Origin: Haemophilus parainfluenzae
GTDB lineage: Bacteria > Pseudomonadota > Gammaproteobacteria > Enterobacterales > Pasteurellaceae
Direction: 5' to 3'
DNA length: 64,000 nucleotides
Assembly (NCBI RefSeq): GCF_003252755.1
Contig: NZ_QEPT01000004.1
Location: forward strand, 124,001-188,000
The translations under genes were made by a program, and so were the position numbers. The notes under the pieces are model-generated. The model was not told where the DNA came from. It worked only from the letters and a program-made list of their open reading frames with translations, and did no database searches. Shown piece by piece: positions 19,556-27,551 of the stretch. Positions within the stretch are counted from its first letter, which is position 1. Each line of letters opens with the position of its first letter.

Positions 19556-20494
19556 ATGGCAGGTGAAATTTCAAAAAAATCTGGTGATATTGGTGAGAAG
19601 ATTGCTGAAAAATTGTTAGAGAAAATAGGATGGAAAGAACAAATTCATAATATTTCGATTGCATGCTCTGATGATAATCACGTCAATAGTTCAGGAAATC
19701 AAAAGAAAAGTCATGGAGAGGATATAATATATTTATATGATACTCCATTTCATGATGATACAACGGTTATAGCTCATATTTCTGTTAAACATAAAATGGA
19801 AGGATATGGAACTAGTGAGTCTGCTGTTACTAGCGAATTCAGGAATCATATTAAAGGGCTTGAGGAAATTATTGCATGTGCAAAGTATGATGAAGGGTTC
19901 AATTCATTGATTGGATTGACTACCATCAAAAAAAATCGAAAAGATATTGGGATACTGATATGGTTACATAGTAATAAAAAGGAAATTGATCGAAGCATTT
20001 TGCCTATTATTGCAAAGTCTAGACCAGATTTAAAGGGCGATACCCCCTATTATATTATAGATGGCGCTAGAGCAAGCTTTCTTTTAAAAGTAATAAATGA
20101 TTTAGAAAAACGATCTAATAAAGGAGAATATCAATTTTATTATCCTAAGATCGGAACTTCTATTTCAGTTGAATCAGATAGAAAAGGTCATTTTTTACCT
20201 ATAGAGTTAATTGTTTCAGATATTATACCAGCTATTGTTTCAGTAGATAGTCAAAATCAATTTTACTTATATAGTAGGGAAAGTTTCAGCGATATAGTGT
20301 ATAAAAATCTTATGGCCTATGCTTTAAATTTTTCTGCTGGCTTAGTTTCAAAAATTTATATTGGATTTCCTGATTACAATTCGGTCATCAATAAAGATAT
20401 GGCTAAAATGATTCGTTCTTCATTTAAAGATAGAAGAGAAGAGATCATTCCTTTTTCTTACAATAGTTCAATTTTAGATTTGCTTCAGGAGTAA
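19556..20494 (+). CDS. PD-(D/E)XK nuclease-like protein (cassette gene 2)
   Basis: A 312-residue protein. The N-terminus has a restriction-endonuclease-like helix, SGDIGEKIAEKLLEKIGW (residues about 8-25). HGEDIIYLYDTPF then supplies an Asp, and the strand AHISVKHK supplies the xVK of a PD-(D/E)XK core. No transmembrane segment is seen. Start: ATG with AAGGA 8 bases upstream, one base after the gene 1 stop. I do not know the family for certain. The pairing with gene 3 recalls two-gene GAPS4-type nuclease defence systems, but I cannot confirm this here. DNA cleavage is inferred from the motif only. Confidence 0.6.
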   Translation: MAGEISKKSGDIGEKIAEKLLEKIGWKEQIHNISIACSDDNHVNSSGNQKKSHGEDIIYLYDTPFHDDTTVIAHISVKHKMEGYGTSESAVTSEFRNHIKGLEEIIACAKYDEGFNSLIGLTTIKKNRKDIGILIWLHSNKKEIDRSILPIIAKSRPDLKGDTPYYIIDGARASFLLKVINDLEKRSNKGEYQFYYPKIGTSISVESDRKGHFLPIELIVSDIIPAIVSVDSQNQFYLYSRESFSDIVYKNLMAYALNFSAGLVSKIYIGFPDYNSVINKDMAKMIRSSFKDRREEIIPFSYNSSILDLLQE

Positions 20495-20497
20495 ACA

Positions 20498-21631
20498 ATG
20501 GAAAATAAATTAGATCTAAAAGGTTTGATTCCATCTGGAAATGAATTACGAGTTCTTCTCAATAGCAAACATATTTCTGAAGGTGAAATAAATAATACCT
20601 TAAAAAATAAAGGTGTATTTTGTGGGAATAGCGATAAAACTTTTTCTGTTCCCCTTCTTGTCGCTACACTGTTAACATCAAATGAATACTCTAATATTAT
20701 TGATAAATCAATGGCAAGAAATTTAAAGCCTAAAAGTAAAATTTCAAAATTAGAGTTGTCTAATGAAGGTGCAAATTGGAAGGAACCTTTAAAAAACTTA
20801 TTTTCTTCTGATTTTGATATTTTTCAAGATATTCCTAATATTGAAATAAATACTAAACCAAAACTTACATTTATTGGAGATAATAAAGCTAAAATTCAAT
20901 ACGAGATAAAGAGAAAAGATTTTAGCAAAGATTTTTTGAATAGAGAGCTTGATTTTTCTGGAGAAATTATTATTGAAAAGCAAGATGATGGAATTAGCTT
21001 AGAATCTATTTATACTCATACATCTAGTGAGACCGAGCTCATAAACCGTAGGCTTGGAGTTGCGATCGCGAAAAAACTAAAACAATCCGGTGTTACTAAG
21101 AGTGATGTAGAAGAGAGAATTACTTTTGATAGTTTTAAAGATATAGAGAGAGTTAGGTTTTTCAAAAGATTAACAGGTGGATTAGGTGAATATTTAAAAT
21201 TAGATAATGTGAATGAAATAGTTATTAGTAGGGAAGGTTCGAAAACCCCATTACCTAATGATCCTAAAGTCTCTTGGATGAATAACACAGTTACATTAAT
21301 GAAAATTGATGGAAATAGGCTACATGATATTTTTTTGATGTCAGATGAAATATATTATAAATATTACTATATTCATAATATGCTTGTAACCTATAAGTAT
21401 TCTGGTTCTTCAAATTCAGGAATCTTGAAAATATGTTTTTTCTTTAGTTCATCGTCAAGAAAAAAATTATCATTTGATAAAGATGCTGAACTTACTTTTG
21501 TGATAACAGGATCTAACTATGAAAATCAGCCAACTGCTTCGAGCAGAAAGAATATTGAAAATGATATATCAGAGAAAATTAGAACAATGATTAAAACTGA
21601 ATATCAGAAGATATTAAGTGAAAGAACATAA
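20498..21631 (+). CDS. Unknown protein, partner of the nuclease (cassette gene 3)
   Basis: A 377-residue soluble protein of unknown family, beginning MENKLDLKGLIPSGNELRVLL. It has an N-terminal alpha-helical region with the pattern ISEGEINNTLKNKGVFCGN followed by VPLLVATLLTSNEY. A beta-rich middle (residues about 120-190) and C-terminus follow. The opening is reminiscent of GapS4b-type proteins, a weak recollection. Start: ATG after CAGGAGTAAAC, three bases past gene 2, so the three genes form one operon. The gene is strongly AT-rich. It ends 60 bp before the degenerate repeat unit that precedes cas5c. Confidence 0.6.
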   Translation: MENKLDLKGLIPSGNELRVLLNSKHISEGEINNTLKNKGVFCGNSDKTFSVPLLVATLLTSNEYSNIIDKSMARNLKPKSKISKLELSNEGANWKEPLKNLFSSDFDIFQDIPNIEINTKPKLTFIGDNKAKIQYEIKRKDFSKDFLNRELDFSGEIIIEKQDDGISLESIYTHTSSETELINRRLGVAIAKKLKQSGVTKSDVEERITFDSFKDIERVRFFKRLTGGLGEYLKLDNVNEIVISREGSKTPLPNDPKVSWMNNTVTLMKIDGNRLHDIFLMSDEIYYKYYYIHNMLVTYKYSGSSNSGILKICFFFSSSSRKKLSFDKDAELTFVITGSNYENQPTASSRKNIENDISEKIRTMIKTEYQKILSERT

Positions 21632-21690
21632 CTATATTATAATCTTATATTTTTTAGCGTTTAAATATGGTTTATCGAAAATAATTTATA

Positions 21691-21780
21691 GTATCGTATT
21701 CTTAAAATACGTGTATTGAAACTAAAGCTGATAGGTTATCAGTATTAAAAAAATCAGCCGCCTTCGGGCGGCTGTGTGTT
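21691..21780 (+). CRISPR. Degenerate mini-CRISPR (repeat-spacer-repeat) between cassette and cas5c
   Basis: The left element at 21691-21722 is exactly 32 nt. Its stem has changed to GTATT/AATAC, but its 3' end GTGTATTGAAAC matches the array repeat end at 11 of 12 bases, so a crRNA handle is kept. A ~32-nt spacer follows (21723-21754). The right element at 21755-21780 equals bases 2-27 of the array repeat, including the CAGCCGCC stem and TGTGTGTT, but its last bases are replaced by AAGGAG, the cas5c ribosome site. Possible promoter: TATAAT at 21638-21643. This is the architecture of CreA/CreR-type regulatory guides. The spacer start matches a PAM-flanked site at 18449-18467. Confidence 0.7.
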
Positions 21781-21791
21781 AAGGAGTTTGT

Positions 21792-22469
21792 ATGGCAAAC
21801 CAAATCCGCCTACACGTTTGGGGCGATTATGCCTGTTTTACCCGTCCGGAGATGAAGGTGGAGCGGGTGTCTTATGATGTCATCACGCCGTCGGCGGCGC
21901 GCGGGATTTTAGCGGCGGTGCATTGGAAGCCTGCGATTCGGTGGGTGATTGACCGGATTTATGTGTTGAAACCGATTCGGTTTGAGTCGGTGTGGCGCAA
22001 TGAGTTGGGCGGCAAGATTTCGGCGGGTAAGGTCAGCGGGGCGATGAAGCGCAAGAGCGTTGCCGATTTATATACGCTGATTGAAGACGACCGCCAGCAG
22101 CGCGCGGCGACGGTGCTTAAAGACGTGGCGTATGTAATTGAAGCCCATGCGGTGCTGACGGCAAAAGCGGGGGCGGATGAGACCGTTACCAAGCATATTG
22201 AGATGTTCAAACGCCGTGCGAAAAAGGGGCAATGTTTCCAGCAGCCGTGTTTGGGCGTGCGTGAATTTCCTGCCGATTTTGCGTTGATTGATGAAGGCGA
22301 GCCGCTGCCGCTGTCGGCATTATCGGAAAACGAGGCAAACCGCGATTTGGGTTGGATGCTGCACGATATTGATTTTGACCACGGCAACACGCCGCATTTT
22401 TTCCGCGCACAAATGAAAGACGGCGTGATTGATGTGCCACCGTTTTACGCCGAGGAGGTGAAAGCATGA
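21792..22469 (+). CDS. cas5c: Cas5c (Cas5d), type I-C crRNA endoribonuclease and Cascade subunit
   Basis: In type I-C, Cas5 replaces Cas6. It cuts the repeat at the base of the hairpin and stays on the 5' handle in Cascade. The 225-residue protein begins QIRLHVWGDYACFTRPEMKVERVSYDVITPSAARGIL, which is typical. The start follows AAGGAGTTTGT, and the ribosome site is fused to the truncated repeat upstream. Cas5c could therefore cut its own mRNA just in front of its start. The gene overlaps cas8c by four bases (ATGA). It is GC-rich and looks intact. Confidence 0.95.
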   Translation: MANQIRLHVWGDYACFTRPEMKVERVSYDVITPSAARGILAAVHWKPAIRWVIDRIYVLKPIRFESVWRNELGGKISAGKVSGAMKRKSVADLYTLIEDDRQQRAATVLKDVAYVIEAHAVLTAKAGADETVTKHIEMFKRRAKKGQCFQQPCLGVREFPADFALIDEGEPLPLSALSENEANRDLGWMLHDIDFDHGNTPHFFRAQMKDGVIDVPPFYAEEVKA

Positions 22470-24244
22470 TTCTTGCGTCCCTGGCCCGTTATTACCGCCG
22501 TTTGGCAGCGAAAACCGATGAAATGGGCAACCCGAAAGTGCCGCCTTATGGCTTTAGCGAGGAAAAAATCGGCTGGATTTTGGTGTTGGATAAAGAAGGT
22601 CGTCTGAAAACTGCTGTGCCGAATCTGACTGCCGATAAAAAGCCGCAGCCGAAGCTGATGAGCGTGCCGCGCCCTGAAAAACGCACGTCGGGTATCAAAC
22701 CGAATTTTTTGTGGGATAAAACCGCCTACGCGCTTGGCGTGGAAGCCAATAAAAACAAAGCCGAAGCCAAAGAAAAACCGTTTACGTCGTCTGAAAAAAC
22801 TTTTGACGCCTTCAAGCAATACCATCTCGATTTACTGAAAAACAGCGAAGACGAAGGTTTACAAGCCTTATGCCGTTTTCTGCAAAACTGGCAGCCTGCA
22901 CATTTTGCTGCCGAAAATCTGCCTGCCGAAATGCTCGATGCCAACATCGCATTTTCTCTTGAAAAACCGACCGCACTTATCCATAAACGCGAAGCCGCGC
23001 AAACTTTGTGGGCAGGCTGCCTGAAAAGCGACGAAGCGCTCGAAGGCTTGTGCCTGATTAGCGGCGATACAGCCCCGATTGCGCGGCTGCATCCTGCGAT
23101 TAAAGGCGTATTTGGCGGGCAAAGTTCCGGCGGTTCGATTATTTCGTTCAACAAAGAAGCCTTCGCCTCGTTCGGCAAGGAGCAAGGCGCAAATGCACCC
23201 GTTTCCGAACAATCCGCCTTTGCCTACACCACCGCGCTGAACTATCTGTTGCGCCGCGAAAACAATCACTGTCTGACTATCGGCGATGCCAGCACGGTCT
23301 TTTGGGCGGAAGCGGACGATAACGCGACGGCGCAGACTGCCGAAGGATTTTTCGCGCAAGTATTCACGCCGCCGGATGACGAACAAGAAAGCGCCAAAGT
23401 TTTCAACGTATTGGAACAAATTGGCAAAGGTCGTCCGCTGCAAGAAATTGCACCCGAACTCTCTCCCAATACCCGTTTTTATATCTTAGGGCTTGCCCCT
23501 AATGCCGCGCGGATTTCTGTTCGGTTTTGGCTGGATACCACGTTTGGGCAGTTGGCGGAAAATTTGGCACAGCATTGGCAAGATTTAGCCATTGAGCCTT
23601 GCGCATGGAAAACGCCGCCGTCTATTTGGCGACTCTTATTGCAAACTGCCGTGCTAGGCAAAAGCGAAAACATCTCGCCCGTGTTGGCTGGTGAAATGAC
23701 CCGCGCCGTGATTTGCGGCACGCCGTACCCCTTGAGTTTACTGTCACAACTGATTACCCGAATCCGCGCCGACGGCGACGTGAACGGCCTGCGCGTGGCA
23801 ATGATGAAAGCCGTATTAGAGCGGCGTTTTAGAAAAGGTTTTATCGAAGAAGGAGTTCCTATGAGTTTGAACAATGAAAGCCCGAATCGCGCCTATCTTT
23901 TAGGGCGGCTGTTTGCCGTGTTGGAGCGCATTCAATATCAGGCGTTGGGCGAATTAAACGCCGGCATTGCCGACCGCTATTACGGTTCTGCCTCCGCCGT
24001 GCCGTTTTCGGTTTTTCCGCGCCTTTTGTCGGGTGCAAAACACCATTTGTCGCGCTTGCGTAAAGACAAAGTCGGCATGGCGGTGAATTTGGATAAAGAT
24101 TTGGGCGAAATCATTGCCAAACTGCCCGAGACCTTTCCGCGCCATTTGAGCATTGACGAGCAAGGCCGCTTCGCCATCGGCTATTACCACCAAAAACAAA
24201 GCTATTTTGCTAAAAAAGAAACCGCTGAAACTATTGAAAACTAA
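22466..24244 (+). CDS. cas8c: Cas8c, type I-C Cascade large subunit
   Basis: The large Cascade subunit that reads the PAM and starts R-loop formation. It has 592 residues, a normal length for Csd1/Cas8c. It opens [19 protein letters not shown], and the middle holds the family stretch [34 protein letters not shown]. It is translationally coupled to cas5c by the ATGA overlap and carries an internal start for Cas11c. It holds AG-mucDUS, AG-simDUS and a Haemophilus uptake word, all without breaking the frame. Confidence 0.95.
   Translation: MILASLARYYRRLAAKTDEMGNPKVPPYGFSEEKIGWILVLDKEGRLKTAVPNLTADKKPQPKLMSVPRPEKRTSGIKPNFLWDKTAYALGVEANKNKAEAKEKPFTSSEKTFDAFKQYHLDLLKNSEDEGLQALCRFLQNWQPAHFAAENLPAEMLDANIAFSLEKPTALIHKREAAQTLWAGCLKSDEALEGLCLISGDTAPIARLHPAIKGVFGGQSSGGSIISFNKEAFASFGKEQGANAPVSEQSAFAYTTALNYLLRRENNHCLTIGDASTVFWAEADDNATAQTAEGFFAQVFTPPDDEQESAKVFNVLEQIGKGRPLQEIAPELSPNTRFYILGLAPNAARISVRFWLDTTFGQLAENLAQHWQDLAIEPCAWKTPPSIWRLLLQTAVLGKSENISPVLAGEMTRAVICGTPYPLSLLSQLITRIRADGDVNGLRVAMMKAVLERRFRKGFIEEGVPMSLNNESPNRAYLLGRLFAVLERIQYQALGELNAGIADRYYGSASAVPFSVFPRLLSGAKHHLSRLRKDKVGMAVNLDKDLGEIIAKLPETFPRHLSIDEQGRFAIGYYHQKQSYFAKKETAETIEN
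23861..24244 (+). CDS. cas11c: Cas11c small subunit from an internal start in cas8c
   Basis: Inside cas8c and in the same frame, GAAGGAG lies 5 bases before an ATG at 23861. Initiation there would give a 127-residue alpha-helical product beginning [20 protein letters not shown]. Type I-C systems are known to make the Cascade small subunit this way. The strength of this ribosome site, well above chance in a coding region, is the direct evidence. Confidence 0.75.
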   Translation: MSLNNESPNRAYLLGRLFAVLERIQYQALGELNAGIADRYYGSASAVPFSVFPRLLSGAKHHLSRLRKDKVGMAVNLDKDLGEIIAKLPETFPRHLSIDEQGRFAIGYYHQKQSYFAKKETAETIEN

Positions 24245-24255
24245 GGAGCCAGAAA

Positions 24256-25122
24256 ATGTCTGCCATTCAAAACCGCTATGAATTTGTTTACTTTTTTGAT
24301 GTAACCAACGGCAACCCTAACGGCGACCCCGATGCGGGCAATATGCCGCGTCTTGATCCCGAATCCAGCAAAGGCTTGGTAACCGATGTCTGCCTGAAAC
24401 GCAAAATCCGTAATTTTGTCGAAATCAGCAGCGAAAACGAAGCCGGTTATGAAATCTACGTCAAAGAAAAAAGCGTGTTAAACCTGCAAAACAAACGCGC
24501 TTATGAAGCACTTGGCATTGAATCGGAAGCAAAAAAACTGCCAAAAGACGAAGCCAAAGCCCGCGACATTACCGCTTGGATGTGCAAAAACTTCTTCGAC
24601 ATCCGCACCTTCGGCGCCGTGATGACCACCGAAGTCAACAGCGGACAAGTGCGCGGTCCGGTGCAATTGGCGTTTGCCCAATCCATCGACCCGATTGTAC
24701 CGCTGGAAGTTTCCATCACCCGCATGGCGGTAACCAACGAAAAAGACTTGGAAAAAGAACGCACTATGGGGCGAAAATACATCGTTCCTTACGCGCTCTA
24801 CCGTGTGCACGGCTTTATCTCCGCCAACCTTGCCGTCAAAACCGGTTTTTCAGACGACGACTTAGCCAAACTCTGGCAAGCCCTACAAGTAATGTTTGAA
24901 CACGACCGCTCCGCCGCCCGTGGCGAAATGGCAGCGCGTAAATTGATTGTTTTTAAACACGACAGCGCGCTCGGCAGCCAGCCTGCACATAAATTGTTTG
25001 ATGCCGTGAAAGTCGAACGCGTAAACGGCGAATCAGGTACGCCCGCAAGTGGTTTCGGTGATTACAAAATCAGCGTGGTTTCAGACGGCCTGAATGGCGT
25101 GAGTGTGGAAGAGTTGCTTTAA
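24256..25122 (+). CDS. cas7c: Cas7c, type I-C Cascade backbone
   Basis: Cas7 (Csd2) polymerises along the crRNA spacer. The 288-residue protein shows the family opening [27 protein letters not shown] and [23 protein letters not shown]. The start follows AAGGAGCCAGAAA. It is intact. A perfect AG-DUS on the minus strand lies in its last codons (25080-25091). Confidence 0.95.
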   Translation: MSAIQNRYEFVYFFDVTNGNPNGDPDAGNMPRLDPESSKGLVTDVCLKRKIRNFVEISSENEAGYEIYVKEKSVLNLQNKRAYEALGIESEAKKLPKDEAKARDITAWMCKNFFDIRTFGAVMTTEVNSGQVRGPVQLAFAQSIDPIVPLEVSITRMAVTNEKDLEKERTMGRKYIVPYALYRVHGFISANLAVKTGFSDDDLAKLWQALQVMFEHDRSAARGEMAARKLIVFKHDSALGSQPAHKLFDAVKVERVNGESGTPASGFGDYKISVVSDGLNGVSVEELL

Positions 25123-25142
25123 AAACACTTAAAAAGATACTC

Positions 25143-25195
25143 ATAAATCACTTATGTGATTTATTCGCTCCTTCGGAGCCGTTGGCATAGCCAAC
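25143..25195 (+). repeat. Three tandem hairpins between cas7c and cas4
   Basis: ATAAATCAC/GTGATTTAT (25143-25164), GCTCC-TTC-GGAGC (25167-25179) and GTTGGC-ATA-GCCAAC (25181-25195) follow each other directly. None has a T-run, so they are more likely mRNA processing or stability elements than a terminator. They end about 20 bp before the cas4 start. Confidence 0.6.
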
Positions 25196-25216
25196 GTTCA
25201 AAAAACGGAGTTTTTT

Positions 25217-25864
25217 GTGACCGCACTTTTAACCAAAACCCAAGGGGAAAATCAGGACACACGCCTGATTCCTCTTTCCGCCCTGCAACACTACGCCTTC
25301 TGTCCGCGCCAATGCGCCTTGATTCATAACGAGCAGGCGTGGGCGGAGAACTATTTGACCGCGCAGGGTAAGGCGCTGCATGAACGGGTGGATTCAGGCG
25401 AACCGGAAACGCGCAAGGGTGTGCGCTTTGAGCGGACGGTGCATGTGTCGGCGGAGAAACTGGGCATCAGCGGCGTGTTGGATTTGGTAGAAGTGGATAC
25501 GAAAACAGGTCGTCTGAAACCTGTGGAATACAAACGCGGCAAGCCCAAACCCAATCCGATGGACGAAATCCAGCTTTGCGCCCAAGGCTTGTGTTTGTAA
25601 GAAATGACGGGGCAAACCGTCTCTGAGGGCGCACTATGGTATATGCAAACCCGCCACCGCGTTCCCGTCCTATTTTCAGACGACCTGCGCGCCAAAACTC
25701 TCGCCACCATCGCCGCCGTGCGCGAACTTCTAAACAGCGGTCAAACTCCTCCGCCTGACTACGGCAAACGCTGCAAAGCCTGCTCGTTGGTGGAAATTTG
25801 CCAGCCGGAATTGCTGGGGAAACGGGATAGGAGTGTGAGGTATGTGGTGGGGTTGTTTGATTAG
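25217..25864 (+). pseudogene. cas4: Cas4 nuclease with an in-frame stop
   Basis: Cas4 is a RecB-like iron-sulfur nuclease that selects PAMs and trims spacers for Cas1-Cas2. The GTG start has CGGAG seven bases upstream and is part of a Haemophilus uptake word. Visible parts: CPRQCAL with the first cluster Cys, the RecB core (SGVLDLVE, PVEYKRGKPK) and the C-terminal CKACSLVEICQP. At 25598-25600 TAA interrupts the frame where GAA (Glu) would be expected (LCAQGLCL-stop-EMTGQTVSEG), cutting the product to 127 residues without the last three Cys. The frame then stays open to 25864. A one-base change (G to T) explains it. Confidence 0.9.
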
Positions 25865-25896
25865 GAAAAAATATAAGTTTTAGAAGATTGATTGTT

Positions 25897-26613
25897 ATGG
25901 CTAAAAGTATTTCTTGTATTAAAAAATATATTTTTATAACTAAAAAGATTTCTTGCGTATGGAACTGGTTATGTTCTCGTGGTGAAATAGTTAGACCAAA
26001 AAAAAATGCAAAAGAAAAATTTCAAATGAGCATTCGAGCAACAGCTAAATGTAGATTTAATGCTGCTGAACGATTAAAGAGACAAGGGAAATTTGCTTTT
26101 TTCACTACTACGATTTTATCTTTAGGATTAATTTTTATCCCGTTGATGCAGAATTCCGGTATTAAATTGGCATTTTCCACAAATGTACTAAATACGATGT
26201 CAATATTTTTGGCAGTAGCAGTGCTTGTTTATTCAGTGGTTATTGGAACTGCCAGATATGAAGCGAGGGCGGATAAACTGACGCAATGCGGAGATAATCT
26301 GAAAGATTTAAGCCGTGAGCTGGATAGTCTGAAAGAAAGTGATGTTGAACATATTAAAGAGTTGGAAAAAAAATACTCTCATCTTATATCAGACACTGAA
26401 AATCATACTAGAACAGATTATTTAGCAGCTACACTAGAAATGAGAAGAGATTATACAGTAACAGGATTTCCTAGATTGTATAAAAGGCTGTCAATCATAT
26501 TTGTAGAATTATTCTCATACATTATTCCATTATCCATGCTTGTGCTTGAAATTGTCTTTATTTCAGATATGTTGGGTATAAGTAAAATATTAACTAAATA
26601 TTTTCTAAGTTGA
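25897..26613 (+). CDS. SLATT-domain membrane protein (putative defence effector)
   Basis: A 238-residue protein with a helical N-terminal part, the stretch ATAKCRFNAAERLKRQGKF and then two close transmembrane segments (FAFFTTTILSLGLIFIPL and FLAVAVLVYSVVIG). The conserved GTARYEARADKL and a charged helical region follow, with a further hydrophobic end. This is the SLATT layout, most like the SLATT_5 group. SLATT proteins are predicted pore-forming or membrane-damaging effectors in nucleotide-signalling and other defence systems. The start chosen is the ATG at 25897; a TTG three codons earlier is weaker. The region is AT-rich, inserted between cas4 and cas1. No cyclase or reverse transcriptase partner is in the window. 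Confidence 0.7.
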   Translation: MAKSISCIKKYIFITKKISCVWNWLCSRGEIVRPKKNAKEKFQMSIRATAKCRFNAAERLKRQGKFAFFTTTILSLGLIFIPLMQNSGIKLAFSTNVLNTMSIFLAVAVLVYSVVIGTARYEARADKLTQCGDNLKDLSRELDSLKESDVEHIKELEKKYSHLISDTENHTRTDYLAATLEMRRDYTVTGFPRLYKRLSIIFVELFSYIIPLSMLVLEIVFISDMLGISKILTKYFLS

Positions 26614-26707
26614 TAAAAATATTTATATAGATTAGATTTATTATTGGGTGAATGAAAATTTTAGATTCAAAAGTACGACAAATTAATCTGTCTATAAATT
26701 ATAATTT

Positions 26708-26742
26708 AGATGACTTTTTAAAACATTCTAAAAAAGTCATCT
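26708..26742. terminator. Bidirectional terminator between convergent genes
   Basis: AGATGACTTTTT and AAAAAGTCATCT form a 12-bp stem whose T- and A-rich sides serve both directions. It separates the SLATT gene (+) from the unknown gene on the minus strand. Confidence 0.75.
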
Positions 26743-26766
26743 AGTGTTTAGTTATATAAATAGAAA

Positions 26767-27447
26767 TTATGAAAGGTATCTTTTGGTTAGTTTTTTGAGA
26801 TCGTCTAAATGGCGAGCATTCCAGCCGTTAACTATAGCCCAATTTGCTACTGCTTGTTCATCAGCTTTACATCCTTTTTCCTGTAATTCGTGGAAAATAC
26901 GTTGAGCATGCTTTTTATCTGAAGGGTGAGTTAAGCCAGTAGATAAATTAACAATAGAAGTTAACCGTTTTAATGCTAATGTGATTTCTTCTGGTAAAAT
27001 TTCAAGTTGTTGAGAGGGTTCCCCATGAGCAATGTTAAGCCCATTGTTATGCCAAGTACTTTCCCAAATATCAGCCTCTTCTAAGAGCCATGATACAAAT
27101 ATGATTACATTTGCAGAAGAGTTTGAGTCAATTTTATTCATATCATCAGGTGTGCAATAAATTGCTAAAATCGTTCCAGAAGAATTATTAAAGCTAACTT
27201 TTGATGGCAGTATAAAATCTAAATTTCCTATACTTTCGCCTTTACACAATTTCTTGGCTGAGCCGACGCCAAATACCTGGTCAATTATTTTACCAAGATT
27301 AGTTGATTCAAAATTAGATTTTTTAGGGAATACGAAATGAATATTTTTATCGTTACTTTGAGAAGAAACCTCAACAGCATAACGAAGAGCCTTAATTAGC
27401 ACTTCATCATCTGGACCTTGGTTTTTAAATAAAAATCTTTTTTTCAT
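26767..27447 (-). CDS. Unknown 226-residue protein, convergent with the SLATT gene
   Basis: A soluble protein beginning MKKRFLFKNQGPDDEVLIKALRY. The first ~150 residues look alpha/beta (HFVFPKKSNFES, GTILAIYCTP, NVIIFVSWLLEEADIWEST). The last ~70 are helical, with LTSIVNLSTGLTHPSDKKHA and WAIVNGWNARHL. That C-terminal pattern recurs in several uncharacterised bacterial proteins, as far as I recall. Start: ATG with AAGGA 7 bases upstream. It is the only minus-strand gene in the CRISPR locus and is AT-rich, so it came with the SLATT gene. Function is unknown; a sensor for the SLATT protein is only a guess. Confidence 0.55.
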   Translation of the reverse strand: MKKRFLFKNQGPDDEVLIKALRYAVEVSSQSNDKNIHFVFPKKSNFESTNLGKIIDQVFGVGSAKKLCKGESIGNLDFILPSKVSFNNSSGTILAIYCTPDDMNKIDSNSSANVIIFVSWLLEEADIWESTWHNNGLNIAHGEPSQQLEILPEEITLALKRLTSIVNLSTGLTHPSDKKHAQRIFHELQEKGCKADEQAVANWAIVNGWNARHLDDLKKLTKRYLS

Positions 27448-27551
27448 ATAATTTCCTTGGATTAAGGTTGTTAATTTAAATTAAAAACAATAATATTTTA
27501 ACATAAAGATGGCAAATTTATATATAAATAATGTCTGAAGGAGTTTCCCCC

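Larger units (their letters stand above)
17725..25686. repeat. Neisseria-type DNA uptake sequences inside the cas genes
   Basis: Eight perfect 12-mers matching Neisseria DUS dialects lie only in this block. AGGCCGTCTGAA (AG-DUS) is at 17725 and 17875 (+) and at 25080 (-). AGGTCGTCTGAA (AG-mucDUS) is at 22597 and 25507 (+) and at 17985 and 25675 (-). AGGCTGCCTGAA (AG-simDUS) is at 23014. They fall in cas3, cas8c, cas7 and cas4. Haemophilus signals also occur in the locus, at 17498 (cas3), 22970 (cas8c), 25220 (cas4 start) and 27956 (cas1). Neither AT-rich cassette contains a Neisseria word that I can see. Confidence 0.85.
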
